Shown here: piece after piece, positions 1 to 11,192 of the stretch
How positions within the stretch are numbered: position 1 is the stretch's first letter
How the letters are laid out: each line of letters starts with the position of its first letter
NCBI RefSeq assembly: GCF_028713515.1
Contig: NZ_JAQTOD010000001.1
Coordinates: forward strand, 310,001-374,000
DNA: 64,000 nucleotides
Direction: 5' to 3'
DNA from: Sulfurimonas sp.
GTDB taxonomy: Bacteria; Campylobacterota; Campylobacteria; Campylobacterales; Sulfurimonadaceae
Notes under the pieces: generated by a model
The model's input: only the letters and a program-made list of their open reading frames with translations
Database searches by the model: none
What the model was told of the DNA's origin: nothing
Translations under genes and position numbers: made by a program

Positions 1-1
1 A

Positions 2-1333
2 GTAGAATCTATCGTTAAAAAATATTCAAATCATATTCCATTCGCAATATTTATGGATAAAGAAAAATATGTTTCAGCTAAAAAAGATGAAGATGGAAAA
101 GAGATAGAGCCATCAAGAACGGATATAGAAAATACTCAAATTAATCGTGCTAATGCACTCTGGACAATCTCAAAAAATGAGATAAAAGATGAAGAGTATA
201 AGGATTTTTACAGCTCAATCGCTCACTCTTCAGAGGAGCCTTTGGCGTGGATGCACAACAAAGCGGAGGGCGCTATTGAGTATACAACACTTTTTTACAT
301 CCCAAGTAAAGCGCCTATGGATCTCTATAGAGTTGACTATAAAACAGGAATCAAGCTCTACATAAACCGTGTTTTCATAACAGATGATGAAAAAGAGTTA
401 ATGCCGACATATTTGAGATTTCTGCGCGGTGTAATCGACTCAAAAGATCTTCCATTAAATGTTTCTCGTGAGATTTTACAATCAAACGCAGTAATGGCAA
501 AGATTAAAAACGCTTCTGTGAAAAAAGTACTCTCAGAACTTGCAAAATTGGCTAAAAATGATAAAGAAAAGTATAGTAAATTCTATGCTGAATTTGGCAA
601 TGTTTTAAAAGAGGGACTCTATAATGATTTCTCAAATCGTGAAAAAATTCTAGAACTTTTACAGTTCAACACACTAAATTCAAGTGAAAAAATAGATATA
701 GAAGAGTTTGTTAAAAATGTAAATACTGATAAAAAAGAGATCTACTATATCACTGGTAAAACCACATTAAGTATGTTAAAAAATTCACCATCATTAGAGA
801 GATTTAAGTCTCGTGGAATTGATGTTTTAGTTTTAAACGAAGAGATAGATGCCATTATATTCCCAATGGTAACTGAGTATAAAGAGTATAAGCTTGTTCC
901 AGTTGCTGATGCAAAATTCGAGGAGAGTAATGAAGAGAAAAAAGAAGAAGAGGAAGTTGCAAAAACTTATGAAGGCTTAGTAAAAGAGTTTAAAGACGCT
1001 CTTGGAGATAGCGTTAAGTCTGTTGAGACAACATTTGATTTGACTGATTCTCCTGTTGCAATAAAGGTAGATAAAGAAGATCCATCTTACATGATGGCAC
1101 AGATGATGAGACAAATGGGACAAGGCGCTGATGTGCCGGCTCCAGCTCCAATTTTTCAGATAAACCCTAAGCATGAGCTTATAATCAAGCTAAAAGAATC
1201 AGTTGATCAAAATCTTATTAATGATGCTGCTCATGTTTTACTAGATCAAGCGAAACTTTTTGATGGTCAAGAGCTCGGTGATACAGCAGAATTTATCGCT
1301 AGATTAAACAGAATTATAAGTAAAGCTATATAA
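2..1333 (+). CDS. htpG: Molecular chaperone HtpG (Hsp90 family), 5'-truncated by window edge
   Basis: Frame is open upstream of the listed M (VESIVKKYSNHIPFAIFMDKEK); Hsp90 middle/C-terminal motifs YIPSKAPMDL, LYINRVFITDD, LRGVIDSKDLPLNVSREILQ. Confidence 0.97.
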   Translation, partial: VESIVKKYSNHIPFAIFMDKEKYVSAKKDEDGKEIEPSRTDIENTQINRANALWTISKNEIKDEEYKDFYSSIAHSSEEPLAWMHNKAEGAIEYTTLFYIPSKAPMDLYRVDYKTGIKLYINRVFITDDEKELMPTYLRFLRGVIDSKDLPLNVSREILQSNAVMAKIKNASVKKVLSELAKLAKNDKEKYSKFYAEFGNVLKEGLYNDFSNREKILELLQFNTLNSSEKIDIEEFVKNVNTDKKEIYYITGKTTLSMLKNSPSLERFKSRGIDVLVLNEEIDAIIFPMVTEYKEYKLVPVADAKFEESNEEKKEEEEVAKTYEGLVKEFKDALGDSVKSVETTFDLTDSPVAIKVDKEDPSYMMAQMMRQMGQGADVPAPAPIFQINPKHELIIKLKESVDQNLINDAAHVLLDQAKLFDGQELGDTAEFIARLNRIISKAI

Positions 1334-1339
1334 TATTTA

Positions 1340-1365
1340 CAAATAACACTCTTTTGTGTTATTTG
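1340..1365 (+). terminator. Hairpin after htpG
   Basis: CAAATAACAC-TCTTTT-GTGTTATTTG, 10-bp perfect inverted repeat; no strong T tract follows. Confidence 0.5.
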
Positions 1366-1474
1366 AACTCTTTAATGATTGCAACCATTATCCTTTTAAT
1401 ATCAAAATTCTTTATAATAATTTTTATTATTACTTTTTAGTCAATAGATAAGATAATTATGGTATCTTACAAAT

Positions 1475-1981
1475 ATGATTAATATATACAAAGAGAAAAG
1501 AGAGCAGAAAAATGCTGAGCTTCGCATTTTAATTGATAAGATGCTTGATGATGGAAACTACTTTTTAGATAAATATTTTAAAGATTTAGATATAGCTGAA
1601 TATAGATATGACATCTTAGAAGCTATGGAAGAGCTATGTTTAGATAGATCTGAGGTTATTCAGCTTGTTGAAGATTATGTTATACAAATATTAAAATCAA
1701 AATCAAAATTTGATAAATATATAGACAAACTAATAGATGATAGCAGTAAAAACATTGACTTGGATTATGGTGATATAGTAAATCTTGCACATAAAAACCT
1801 TGGTGTTGCAAGAAATCTTAGGATTAAGGATGCGTCTATAGTGCTGGAAGTCATTATGTCTAAAACGGACCTTGATTATCTTCGTTTGTGTGCAAAGGCT
1901 TTGGAGATATTGGCGGTAAAATTAAATCCGAAATGCGCATATGATACATTGAGTTTAATACGAGTAAAAAATTCCCTATAA
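1475..1981 (+). CDS. Hypothetical protein, 168 aa
   Basis: Intact ORF, acidic/helical, no family recognised. Confidence 0.7.
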   Translation: MINIYKEKREQKNAELRILIDKMLDDGNYFLDKYFKDLDIAEYRYDILEAMEELCLDRSEVIQLVEDYVIQILKSKSKFDKYIDKLIDDSSKNIDLDYGDIVNLAHKNLGVARNLRIKDASIVLEVIMSKTDLDYLRLCAKALEILAVKLNPKCAYDTLSLIRVKNSL

Positions 1982-1992
1982 AGATATACTTA

Positions 1993-2148
1993 TTATTGCG
2001 TTGTGTGCCAACTAAACTCTTTTTGTTTTTTTAAAGTTGATTTGTCTTCCTTTGTGACTGGTAAAACAAATGCAAGTATGATAAATAAAAACGAAAAAAT
2101 AATTGCACCTAAGATAGCAAGAACAATTTTTAGTTTAAAATCACTCAT
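1993..2148 (-). CDS. Small single-TM protein, 51 aa (not in ORF track)
   Basis: Minus-strand ORF MSDFKLKIVLAILGAIIFSFLFIILAFVLPVTKEDKSTLKKQKEFSWHTTQ*, 25 bp downstream of the 98-aa minus ORF; GGTGAA upstream of ATG. Confidence 0.6.
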   Translation of the reverse strand: MSDFKLKIVLAILGAIIFSFLFIILAFVLPVTKEDKSTLKKQKEFSWHTTQ

Positions 2149-2173
2149 TATAAATTCACCTTTATTTTATCTA

Positions 2174-2470
2174 TTAAGAGCGGTTGGTTGTCATATAGAT
2201 CCAAAACTCTTTATGAGAGTAGCCTTTGTCTAGAAAATAAAGCTGCAGTATTGCAACTCTATAAAGTGTAATAATCATTTTTACAAATGGAATAAAAAGA
2301 GATATAGACACTAAAAGTGATTGTTCTTTATTGCCTTTTGATTCTATCATCTCGTGCACACCTATGTTTTTACTTAGATATACACCAAAAAAGATTGAAA
2401 AAGTAAAGTTTAAAATTATTCCAAAAATAATATATGCAAAAAAATCTTGCTCATTCATTCCAGCGATCAT
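2174..2470 (-). CDS. Hypothetical membrane protein, 98 aa
   Basis: Two hydrophobic segments; co-directional with neighbours. Confidence 0.6.
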   Translation of the reverse strand: MIAGMNEQDFFAYIIFGIILNFTFSIFFGVYLSKNIGVHEMIESKGNKEQSLLVSISLFIPFVKMIITLYRVAILQLYFLDKGYSHKEFWIYMTTNRS

Positions 2471-2522
2471 TGTTAAAATTCCTTGTTTAAATAGTAAAAA
2501 ATTTTATCTAAAATAAACTTTT

Positions 2523-2813
2523 TTACTCATAAGTTTTTATTTTCTCTTTTGTAAAAAAAGTTCCAAACGGTACAAGCGATGCCAGAAAAAATATGAGAGT
2601 ATATTTAAGTGACCATTTTGCATCAAGAGAAGCCTTAATGAGCAAAAAACAAAATATTATAAATAAAATTCCATGAATCATACCAACAACTTTTACGGCG
2701 ATTGGAAATGCAAAAAAATATTTCATAGGCATCGCGATAAAAAGCAATATAATATATGAGTATCCTTCTGTTGTGTTGATCTGTCCAAATTTTTTAACAC
2801 TATTTTTTATCAT
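2523..2813 (-). CDS. DUF3817 domain membrane protein
   Basis: EGYSYIILLFIAMPMKYFF...VGMIHGILFIIF pattern of the DUF3817 family. Confidence 0.8.
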   Translation of the reverse strand: MIKNSVKKFGQINTTEGYSYIILLFIAMPMKYFFAFPIAVKVVGMIHGILFIIFCFLLIKASLDAKWSLKYTLIFFLASLVPFGTFFTKEKIKTYE

Positions 2814-2948
2814 AAAAACTCCTGGTTGTTTTGTTGGCGAATTGTATTATCTTTTTAACTTTTTTTAGAAATTTATAAGAAAAATGGAAACTCTTTTTAA
2901 ACATATTTATCATACAATTATATAAATTTGTAGCTAGAAGGTGTATTT

Positions 2949-3167
2949 ATGGAAACTAATCTTGTTGTAGAGGGTGCTAAAATTATGCTGTTAGGTACAG
3001 GAACTGTTTTCTTGTTTATAGCAATAATGATAGTGGCAATGAATACTATGTCAGCTATTTTAACCAAGCAGTACCCAGAAGCAGATCCTATAGAGATAAA
3101 TAATCAATTAAATAATCAAAAAATTGTTGCAGCGATTGTAGCTGCAATAAAACATCATAGAAGTTAG
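2949..3167 (+). CDS. oadG: Oxaloacetate decarboxylase gamma chain-like (OadG)
   Basis: Short single-TM protein directly upstream of oadA and oadB. Confidence 0.8.
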   Translation: METNLVVEGAKIMLLGTGTVFLFIAIMIVAMNTMSAILTKQYPEADPIEINNQLNNQKIVAAIVAAIKHHRS

Positions 3168-3176
3168 GGAGTAAAT

Positions 3177-4994
3177 ATGGCAAAAAAATTTATAGATGTA
3201 ATGGATACAACATTCAGAGATGGCTTCCAGTCAGTTTTTGGTGGTCGTGTATTGATGAATGATTTTTTCCCAGCTGTTGACGCGGCAAAAAATGCAGGAA
3301 TAACTCACTTTGAATTTGGTGGTGGGGCGAGATTTCAGTCCCTGTATTTTTACCTGAGAGAAGACGCGTTTGAGATGATGGATAAATTCCGGAGTATTGT
3401 GGGTCCTGATGCAAACCTTCAAACTCTTGCTCGTGGAGTAAATACAGTAATGCTAGATACTGGTTCTAAAGACTTGATAGACTTGCATGCAAAAATGTTT
3501 AAAAAACATGGAACTACGACCATTAGAAACTTTGACGCTCTAAATGATATTGAAAATCTTAGATATTCTGGTGAGAGAATCGTGCATCATGGACTTAAGC
3601 ATGAAGTTGTTGTAACAATGATGGATCTTCCTCCTGGTTGTCATGGTGCGCATACTGCTGAGTTTTATGAGAAAATCCTTCGTGAAATCCTAGATAGTGG
3701 TATCCCATATAGCAGTATATGTTTTAAAGACGCATCTGGAACATCAAATCCACAAAAAGTGTTTGAAACTATTACGATGGCAAGAAAGTTAGTTCCAGAG
3801 GGAACACATCTTCGTCTTCACACACATGAAACAGCTGGCGTATCTGTTGCTGGTTATATAGCTGCTCTTGAGGCTGGTGTTGATGGAATTGATATGGCGG
3901 CTTCTCCTGTTAGTGGAGGAACAAGTCAGCCAGATATCTTAACTATGATTCATGCTACAAAAGGTATGAATTATGATCTTGGCGGATTAGAAATTAACAA
4001 AATATTAACTTACGAGAAAGTGTTACAATCTTGTTTGGCGGACTATTTTATGCCTCCTGAAGCAACTATGGTTTCTCCACTTATTCCATTTTCGCCAATG
4101 CCTGGCGGTGCGCTAACTGCAAATACACAGATGATGCGTGATAATGGTATATTAGATAAATTCCCAGAAGTTATAGCTGCTATGACGGAAGTTGTAGAAA
4201 AGGGTGGCTATGGAACATCTGTAACCCCAGTATCTCAATTTTATTTTCAACAAGCACTAAACAATGTTATGCAAGGTCCATGGAATGCAATTGCTCCAGG
4301 CTATGGAAGAATGGTTCTTGGATATTTTGGAAAAACTCCAGTTGCACCAGATCCTGAGATTGTAAGAATTGCTTCTGAGAAGTTAGGTTTGCCGCCCACT
4401 ACCGAGAAAGCTCTTGATTTAGCAAATGCTGATGAGAGTAAATCTGTAGAGACTTGGATAAATAGACTTAAAGAAGAGGATGTTGAAATCACAGAAGAGA
4501 ACATCTTTATTGCAGCAGCATGTCAAGATAAAGGAATTGCTTTTTTAAAGGGTAAGGGCGAATTAAATGTTCGTAAAATATCAGAGATGAAAAAATTAGA
4601 AACAAAAACAGAGCAGGGAGAGTCAAATATGGGTAGCGGAAATTATACAGTAGTGGTTGATGGTCAAAAATTTAGTGTTCAAGTGGCTGAGGGTGATGCA
4701 AACATTCAAGTAACAGCAGTAAATGGAGAGAGTACATCAACTCCAGCGGCACCAACTGCTCCAGTAGCTGCAGCGGTTTCAGGGATAAATATCAAAGCGC
4801 TTTTACCTGGAAGTGTTTGGAAGATAGTTGCTAATCCAGGTCAGAGTGTTCAAGAGGGTGATGTTATTTTAATACTTGAATCTATGAAAATGGAAATTGA
4901 TATTATTGCACCAAAAGGTGGTGTAGTCAAGTCTATTAATGTTGCTACAAATGATAAAGTAGTTGAAGGTCAGATAGTAGCTGTGCTAGGATAG
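3177..4994 (+). CDS. oadA: Biotin-dependent carboxyltransferase/decarboxylase alpha subunit (OadA/PycB-like)
   Basis: [21 protein letters not shown], biotin motif ESMKMEID near C-terminus. Confidence 0.88.
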   Translation: MAKKFIDVMDTTFRDGFQSVFGGRVLMNDFFPAVDAAKNAGITHFEFGGGARFQSLYFYLREDAFEMMDKFRSIVGPDANLQTLARGVNTVMLDTGSKDLIDLHAKMFKKHGTTTIRNFDALNDIENLRYSGERIVHHGLKHEVVVTMMDLPPGCHGAHTAEFYEKILREILDSGIPYSSICFKDASGTSNPQKVFETITMARKLVPEGTHLRLHTHETAGVSVAGYIAALEAGVDGIDMAASPVSGGTSQPDILTMIHATKGMNYDLGGLEINKILTYEKVLQSCLADYFMPPEATMVSPLIPFSPMPGGALTANTQMMRDNGILDKFPEVIAAMTEVVEKGGYGTSVTPVSQFYFQQALNNVMQGPWNAIAPGYGRMVLGYFGKTPVAPDPEIVRIASEKLGLPPTTEKALDLANADESKSVETWINRLKEEDVEITEENIFIAAACQDKGIAFLKGKGELNVRKISEMKKLETKTEQGESNMGSGNYTVVVDGQKFSVQVAEGDANIQVTAVNGESTSTPAAPTAPVAAAVSGINIKALLPGSVWKIVANPGQSVQEGDVILILESMKMEIDIIAPKGGVVKSINVATNDKVVEGQIVAVLG

Positions 4995-4998
4995 ATAT

Positions 4999-6315
4999 AT
5001 GAAAAAAGTCATAATAAAGTTTTTTGTACTATTTATGTTGTTTGGTTTAAATAGTGCTTATGCAAATGTCTCTTCAAGTATTAGTGTTGAAAAAGAAGAG
5101 AACTATATCCCAAAGCCCTTCTCTGAAATGATAGTTGGATTTCTAGAGTCAACGGGAATAAATGCGTTTATTAATCCAAGTCCAGATGAGTTAAACTCCC
5201 ATGGTGAACAGATGAGCGATTTCCATAAAACTTGGGGACGCCTGATTATGATACTGGTCACATTTGTGCTCTTTTATCTGGCGATAAAAAAGGAATTTGA
5301 ACCGCTTCTACTCCTGCCGATAGGTTTCGGTGGTCTTCTTGCAAATATACCAATAGCTGGCATAAGTGGCCCAGATGGACTTCTTGGAATTATTTATAGT
5401 ATGGGTTTATCAAATCAACTTTTCCCGCTTTTGGTATTTATGGGTGTTGGAGCAATGACTGATTTTGGTCCACTCTTATCTAACCCAAAGACTGCTCTTT
5501 TAGGTGGTGCTGCTCAGTTTGGTATATTTGGAACTCTTATTGGTGCAGTGGTGTTATCTCAGTACACAGATATTTTCAACTTTACTCTTCAGCAATCATC
5601 TGCAATTTCAATAATCGGTGGCACAGATGGTCCGACATCAATTTATATTGCAACAAAACTTGCTCCTGAGCTTCTTGGAGCAATAGCTGTTGCGTCATAC
5701 TCATATATGGCGATGATCCCAATCATTCAACCTCCAATTATGAAAGCGCTAACAAGCGAGAGAGAGAGAAAAATAAAGATGAGTACTCTTCGTCATGTTT
5801 CGCGTCTAGAGAAACTAATATTTCCGCTTATGGTTCTAGTGCTTGCTATCTTAATTTTACCAGAGTCAACCCCATTAATCGGTGCTTTTATGTTTGGTAA
5901 CTTTTTAAAAGAGTCTGGTGTTGTAGATAGACTCTCTGATGTTATGCAAAATGTACTTATCAATACTGTTACAATATTTTTAGGTCTAGCTGTCGGTTCT
6001 AAACTTGTGGCTGATCAGTTTTTAGTGGCGGAGACGCTTGCAATTTTAGCTCTTGGGATTGTTGCTTTTTCTGTTGGAACGGCTTCTGGTATTATAATGG
6101 CCAAAATAATGAACCTTTTTCCTGGAAGTAAAATAAATCCTCTGATTGGTTCAGCTGGCGTCTCTGCTGTTCCTATGGCTGCTCGTGTTTCGCACAAGAT
6201 GGGCTTGGAGTATGATAGAACAAATATGCTCTTGATGCATGCGATGGGTCCAAATGTTGCAGGTGTTATTGGCTCAGCTATTGCCGCTGGAGTGATACTG
6301 TCAATATTTAAATAG
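4999..6315 (+). CDS. oadB: Sodium-translocating decarboxylase beta subunit
   Basis: Polytopic; [36 protein letters not shown] motifs. Confidence 0.93.
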   Translation: MKKVIIKFFVLFMLFGLNSAYANVSSSISVEKEENYIPKPFSEMIVGFLESTGINAFINPSPDELNSHGEQMSDFHKTWGRLIMILVTFVLFYLAIKKEFEPLLLLPIGFGGLLANIPIAGISGPDGLLGIIYSMGLSNQLFPLLVFMGVGAMTDFGPLLSNPKTALLGGAAQFGIFGTLIGAVVLSQYTDIFNFTLQQSSAISIIGGTDGPTSIYIATKLAPELLGAIAVASYSYMAMIPIIQPPIMKALTSERERKIKMSTLRHVSRLEKLIFPLMVLVLAILILPESTPLIGAFMFGNFLKESGVVDRLSDVMQNVLINTVTIFLGLAVGSKLVADQFLVAETLAILALGIVAFSVGTASGIIMAKIMNLFPGSKINPLIGSAGVSAVPMAARVSHKMGLEYDRTNMLLMHAMGPNVAGVIGSAIAAGVILSIFK

Positions 6316-6318
6316 GTT

Positions 6319-6352
6319 CATAGCGCCTCTTGCCTTTATAAGAGGTGCTATG
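6319..6352. terminator. Bidirectional terminator between oadB and cheV
   Basis: CATAGCGCCTCTT/AAGAGGTGCTATG 13-bp stem (one G-T), followed by TTTTGCAATTTTTTTT. Confidence 0.85.
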
Positions 6353-6370
6353 TTTTGCAATTTTTTTTAC

Positions 6371-7318
6371 TTAGTTTGGTTTCGTCATAATTTTAATTAT
6401 TAACGGTAAGATATTATGGCTTTTTGTTTTATCTATAAATCCATCTGCTCCTAAAACTTCTGCTTCTCTTTTGTTATTGTTTCCAGTCATAGAACTATTT
6501 ACGATTATTGGAATATTTTTTGTTTTGGGATTATTTTTTAAGAGCTTAACTACTGTAAATCCAGACATCTCCGGCATCTCTATGTCCGTAATTATAGCTG
6601 GAATCCGTGAAACATCGTCTCCGAGAGCATTTATATAATCAACAAGAAGTTTCCCATTGTTAAAAAGTTTCATTTTTATTTGAGAGTTTTCAAAAATCTG
6701 GGTTAAATGTTTCTGTGCTGTTTTTGAATCTTCAGCAATTAAAACAATACCATTTTTAAGTTTTATAGGGATTTCAATTTTTGATAAATTTAGAGGCGAT
6801 TCATTAACATCTACCATAGCTTGCGGAACAACATCTGCTAGGAGTTTCTCATAATCGAGTATCAGACAAATACTGCCATCTTCTAATCTTGTGTCATTGA
6901 TTACAACATTGTTATCACCAACTCTATAGCTATCTGGCGCGTGCATTTCGTTCCAGTTTTTCTTGATTACTCTAAAGGCTGACATTATTCTAAGACCAAT
7001 AATTATTCCATTGAAGTCGCAAATAAGTATATTTGATCTACCTAACTCTTCTCTTGTGAGGGCTATTCCAAGCCATGATGGGAGATTAAGTATTGGGATT
7101 TGTAATCCGCGAAGGACTATTGTGCCTTCAAGCATCGCATGCGAAGATGGAATTTGGGTTAAATAGTGGTTTTTTGACTCCACCACTTCTCTGGTTTTAA
7201 AAACATTGATAGCATAGTAAGCAGAGTCTGATTTGTCACTCACTCTAAACACAAGTAGTTGTAACTCATTATTTTTTGCTAGATTTGTGGCAGAATCTAC
7301 ATTATCCAAGACAGACAT
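6371..7318 (-). CDS. cheV: Chemotaxis protein CheV (CheW domain + receiver)
   Basis: CheW-like N-terminus followed by receiver domain (IAEDSKTAQKHL...ITDIEMPEMSGF...IVNSSMTG). Confidence 0.9.
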   Translation of the reverse strand: MSVLDNVDSATNLAKNNELQLLVFRVSDKSDSAYYAINVFKTREVVESKNHYLTQIPSSHAMLEGTIVLRGLQIPILNLPSWLGIALTREELGRSNILICDFNGIIIGLRIMSAFRVIKKNWNEMHAPDSYRVGDNNVVINDTRLEDGSICLILDYEKLLADVVPQAMVDVNESPLNLSKIEIPIKLKNGIVLIAEDSKTAQKHLTQIFENSQIKMKLFNNGKLLVDYINALGDDVSRIPAIITDIEMPEMSGFTVVKLLKNNPKTKNIPIIVNSSMTGNNNKREAEVLGADGFIDKTKSHNILPLIIKIMTKPN

Positions 7319-7475
7319 AATTCTCCTTTTTGGTATATTTTAGAAATATTTTTTGAGTTAATATACTTTATTAAATACTGCTTTATAATACCAAAAAAAT
7401 AAATGGATAATGCTTAAATATTAGTAATGAAGTGGTAAAATCAGCACTAATTATTTATGCTAAAAGGGATTTTGT

Positions 7476-8276
7476 ATGGTTAGAATTTTTATAGCTCTTA
7501 CTTTTGTGGTTACTTGTTCTTTTGCGAAAGTTTACTATGCGAAAGTTGAGCCATTTGAGCTTAGAAATATATCATCAAGCGTCGCTGGACTGGTTATCAG
7601 TGCTGATGAAAATCTAGTCGGCACAAAACTCTCCTCCTCTGCTTTTGTCGTGATAGATTCAGAAGTTGATAGAGAAGAGTTGGGTTACATTCAGAGCAAA
7701 ATTATCTCCATAAAAGAGATTATAAAAGTTAACGAAAGCGTCTTGTTAAATCTATCTGATACTTTGAGTAAAAAACGAGAAAATTATAAGAAAGTAGAGG
7801 GTTTAAAGTTTAAATCCACTGTGGAAAAAGATAAAGAGTTTTATGACCTTGTCTCTAATGAAAATCTATATCTGAGCACAAAAAAAGAGATTGAAAATCT
7901 AAAAATACAAATTAGCGATATGAAGCTAAGAGAAGTCCAGCTTCAAAGAACGCTAAGAGATAAAAAAATAAGCGCCAAAGGATTTACTCTTTATGAGTTG
8001 CTTGTAAAATCTGGACAGGTGGTTGGAATTTCTACTCCTATTGCAAAAGTTGCAGATGTATCTAAAGCAAAACTTACTCTGTATCTTGATGAGGCGGATG
8101 TAGCGAATGCAAAACAAAAAGTTATATATATTGATGGTATTAAAACATCATATAAAATATCAAGATTGCTGAGTATTGCTGATGGTAAAAATATATCAAA
8201 ATATATGGCACAGATAGTTATAGAGTCTCCAAAGCTATTTTCAAAACTTGTTAAAGTTGAAGTTGAAGATAAATAA
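7476..8276 (+). CDS. HlyD-like periplasmic adaptor protein
   Basis: Signal peptide, coiled-coil centre, lipoyl/barrel-like halves (VSGQVVGISTPIAKVADVSKAKLTLYLDEADV). Confidence 0.75.
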   Translation: MVRIFIALTFVVTCSFAKVYYAKVEPFELRNISSSVAGLVISADENLVGTKLSSSAFVVIDSEVDREELGYIQSKIISIKEIIKVNESVLLNLSDTLSKKRENYKKVEGLKFKSTVEKDKEFYDLVSNENLYLSTKKEIENLKIQISDMKLREVQLQRTLRDKKISAKGFTLYELLVKSGQVVGISTPIAKVADVSKAKLTLYLDEADVANAKQKVIYIDGIKTSYKISRLLSIADGKNISKYMAQIVIESPKLFSKLVKVEVEDK

Positions 8277-8277
8277 C

Positions 8278-10011
8278 ATGAAAAAAACTACAGCATGTCC
8301 ACTGGATTGTTATGACGCATGTGAGATTGTTTATGATGATGGTGTGTTAAAAGGTCTGAAATCCGGACACACTAATGGCTTTTTGTGCCCACATTTAAAT
8401 CATTATGAAAAGCATCAAATCATAACTAAGCCGAGATATAACGGTATAGAGATAAGTTTAGAAGAAGCTATTGTAAAACTAAAAGAGATAATTTTCTTAA
8501 CTCAAAAAAGTGAGATATTGCACTATCGTGGCTCTGGAAACTTTGCTCTTATGCAAGAGGTGACTGATCATTTTTTTGCTTCATTTGGAGCAACACTAAT
8601 AGATGGAACTCTTTGTGACGGAGCAGGGGAAGCTGGGATTATTCAAGGTAGAGGAAGCAATAAAAATATGTCAATCCAAGAGATAGCAAAATCTGAGGTT
8701 GTGATATTTTGGGGTAGAAATCCGCACACAACTTCTACTCATCTGCTACCGCTTATTAAAGATAAAACTATTATTGTTATTGATCCTCTTAAAACAAAAA
8801 TAGCTAAAATTGCTGATTTGTATATTCAGATAAAACCGCGTGGCGATAAGCTTTTAGCAATGCTACTTAGTCGTTTTTTACATATAGAAAATGGTTGTGA
8901 TATTGAATATTTGGATGAGTATGCAAGTGATTATGAGGAGTATTATGAGCTTACTCAAAGTATAAGAATAAAAGCAACACTAGAGCAGATAGATGTGACA
9001 CTTGGAGAAGTTGGAGCAGTTTTAGATCTGGTTAGAGGCAAAAGAGTAGCCATCGTTTGTGGTGTAGGCATACAAAAATATAGTGATGGTGCTGATATTA
9101 TGAGAGCCATCGACGCATTTGCTGTTATGCTGGGGCTTTTTGGTAAGGAGGGCTGTGGCGTGGCATATCTTGGTGAATCAAAAGCTGGAATCACTTCGCC
9201 ATTTTTTAGAGATGCAAAAAGAGTCTCAAAAGTAGATACTGAATTTTCTGATTACAAAACACTCTTTGTTCAGGGCGCAAATCCACTTTCTCAGATGCCA
9301 GATACTCTAAGGGTGCGAAAGTCAATGTCAGGACTACAAAATGTAATCTATTTCGGACTTCATGAAAACGAGACAAGCGAGATAGCAAATCTAGTTATAC
9401 CCGCTAAGAGTTTTTTGTATAAAAATGACTTGCGGACATCATATTCACACAATGCGATGATGCTTATGCCAAAAGTTGATGAGCGTAAGAGTGGAATTAG
9501 CGAGTATGATTTGAGTGCTTATTTGTGTAGAGAGTTTAATATCGAGATAGAAAAAGAGGAGTTTTATATAGATCACTTTAAAAATTTTGCTATTAAGAAA
9601 ATGGACGGCGTCTTCTATGTAGAAAGCAGGGAAGAGATACCGTATCAAGATGGTTTTGACACAAAAAATGGCAAGTTTTTATTTCTAGAAGAGTTTGAAA
9701 TAGGAATGGATACAAATGAAAAGTTCCATCTTATAACACCAAAGAGTCAAACCAGTCTAAACTCGCAGTTCAACAGGGAAAATTGTGTCTATCTGCACAA
9801 CTCTTTAGGATTTAGTGAGGGTGAAGTTGTTACAATTAGCTCCATAAATGGAAGCGTCGAATTAAGAGTAAAAAATAGTAGCGATTTGAGGCCCGATACT
9901 ATTATGATTTATAGTGGTACTAAGGGTGTAAATAATTTAACAACTTCAAAGCACAGCGAAGATGGAAAAAGTGCAATATTTCAAGAAAACAGGGTAGAGA
10001 TAAAAAGATGA
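8278..10011 (+). CDS. Molybdopterin-dependent oxidoreductase
   Basis: N-terminal ACPLDCYDACEI Fe-S motif, DGTLCDGAGEAG, WGRNPHTTSTH; start at 8278 preferred over 8248. Confidence 0.88.
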   Translation: MKKTTACPLDCYDACEIVYDDGVLKGLKSGHTNGFLCPHLNHYEKHQIITKPRYNGIEISLEEAIVKLKEIIFLTQKSEILHYRGSGNFALMQEVTDHFFASFGATLIDGTLCDGAGEAGIIQGRGSNKNMSIQEIAKSEVVIFWGRNPHTTSTHLLPLIKDKTIIVIDPLKTKIAKIADLYIQIKPRGDKLLAMLLSRFLHIENGCDIEYLDEYASDYEEYYELTQSIRIKATLEQIDVTLGEVGAVLDLVRGKRVAIVCGVGIQKYSDGADIMRAIDAFAVMLGLFGKEGCGVAYLGESKAGITSPFFRDAKRVSKVDTEFSDYKTLFVQGANPLSQMPDTLRVRKSMSGLQNVIYFGLHENETSEIANLVIPAKSFLYKNDLRTSYSHNAMMLMPKVDERKSGISEYDLSAYLCREFNIEIEKEEFYIDHFKNFAIKKMDGVFYVESREEIPYQDGFDTKNGKFLFLEEFEIGMDTNEKFHLITPKSQTSLNSQFNRENCVYLHNSLGFSEGEVVTISSINGSVELRVKNSSDLRPDTIMIYSGTKGVNNLTTSKHSEDGKSAIFQENRVEIKR

Positions 10012-11192
10012 ACAACATAAAAGATTTAGATAAAAATTTCGTTTTGCCAACTTATGCAAGAGCAGATGTTGAGTTTGTGAGTGGTGATAATGCAAGGCTT
10101 ACTGATGCCAATGGAAAAAAGTACATAGACTTTGCTTCAGGTATAGCGGTTTGTAGTGTAGGACACGCAAATAAAAGAGTAAATGATGCAATTTGTAAAC
10201 AACTCTCAAATATAACACACACTTCAAATCTCTACTATATAGCGCCACAAGCGCGTGCGGCACAAAAGATAGTTGAGGCTAGTGGATATGACATGATGTG
10301 TTTCTTTGGAAACAGCGGAGCAGAGGCAAATGAGGGTGCAATCAAGATAGCTAGAAAGTTTGGTGAAAAAGATGGCGAACTAAAGAGGTACAAAGTAATA
10401 ACGCTTCAACACTCTTTTCATGGAAGAACTATTACAACCGTAAAAGCAACTGGACAAGAGAAGATGCATAACTATTTTGGACCTTATCCTGATGGTTTTG
10501 TGTATGCAGATGATATAGACCATGTTGCGAGTTTGGTAGATGACCACACTTGTGCCGTTATGATAGAGCTTGTTCAAGGAGAGGGAGGAGTTCAACCACT
10601 AGATAAAGAGTCAGTTCAAAAACTTGCAAAATTTTTAAAAGAAAAAGATGTTCTTTTGATGATTGATGAGGTTCAAACTGGAGTTTATAGAACAGGGAAG
10701 TTTTTGGCATCTAACTACTATGACATCAAGCCTGATGTTGTAACACTTGCAAAAGGTTTAGGTGGTGGCGTTCCAATAGGTGTTGTTATGACAACTCTAA
10801 AAGATATTTTTAGTGCAGGAGACCATGGTTCAACTTTTGGTGGTAATTTCTTAAGCTCAAGCGCTGCTTGTGAAGTTGTGGACATTTTAAATGAGATGTA
10901 TGAGAGCAGAGAGTTACAAAAAGGTATAGACTATTTTGACGCTGAATTAGAGAAATTTTATGACTCATGCAGAGATATTTTTACATCAAAAGTGGGCATC
11001 GGTATGATGTGTGGTTTGCGTGTAAAAGATGCTGACACTTTAACTAAAATCATCACAAATGCAAGAGAAGAGGGCGTTATAGTTTTAAAAGCAGGGCGTG
11101 ATACGCTGAGACTTTTACCAGCTTTAACAATTACAAAAGAGGAAATAGATGAAGGTTTTAAAGCCCTTAATCGCGCTCTTAGTTCTATATAG
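10008..11192 (+). CDS. argD: Acetylornithine aminotransferase
   Basis: Class III aminotransferase motifs: GNSGAEANEGAIKIARK, IDEVQTGVYRTGKF, PLP Lys in TLAKGLGGG. Confidence 0.93.
   Translation: MNNIKDLDKNFVLPTYARADVEFVSGDNARLTDANGKKYIDFASGIAVCSVGHANKRVNDAICKQLSNITHTSNLYYIAPQARAAQKIVEASGYDMMCFFGNSGAEANEGAIKIARKFGEKDGELKRYKVITLQHSFHGRTITTVKATGQEKMHNYFGPYPDGFVYADDIDHVASLVDDHTCAVMIELVQGEGGVQPLDKESVQKLAKFLKEKDVLLMIDEVQTGVYRTGKFLASNYYDIKPDVVTLAKGLGGGVPIGVVMTTLKDIFSAGDHGSTFGGNFLSSSAACEVVDILNEMYESRELQKGIDYFDAELEKFYDSCRDIFTSKVGIGMMCGLRVKDADTLTKIITNAREEGVIVLKAGRDTLRLLPALTITKEEIDEGFKALNRALSSI

Noticed and set aside
2003-2233. 76-aa plus-strand ORF
   Set aside because: Overlaps the better supported minus-strand small membrane proteins
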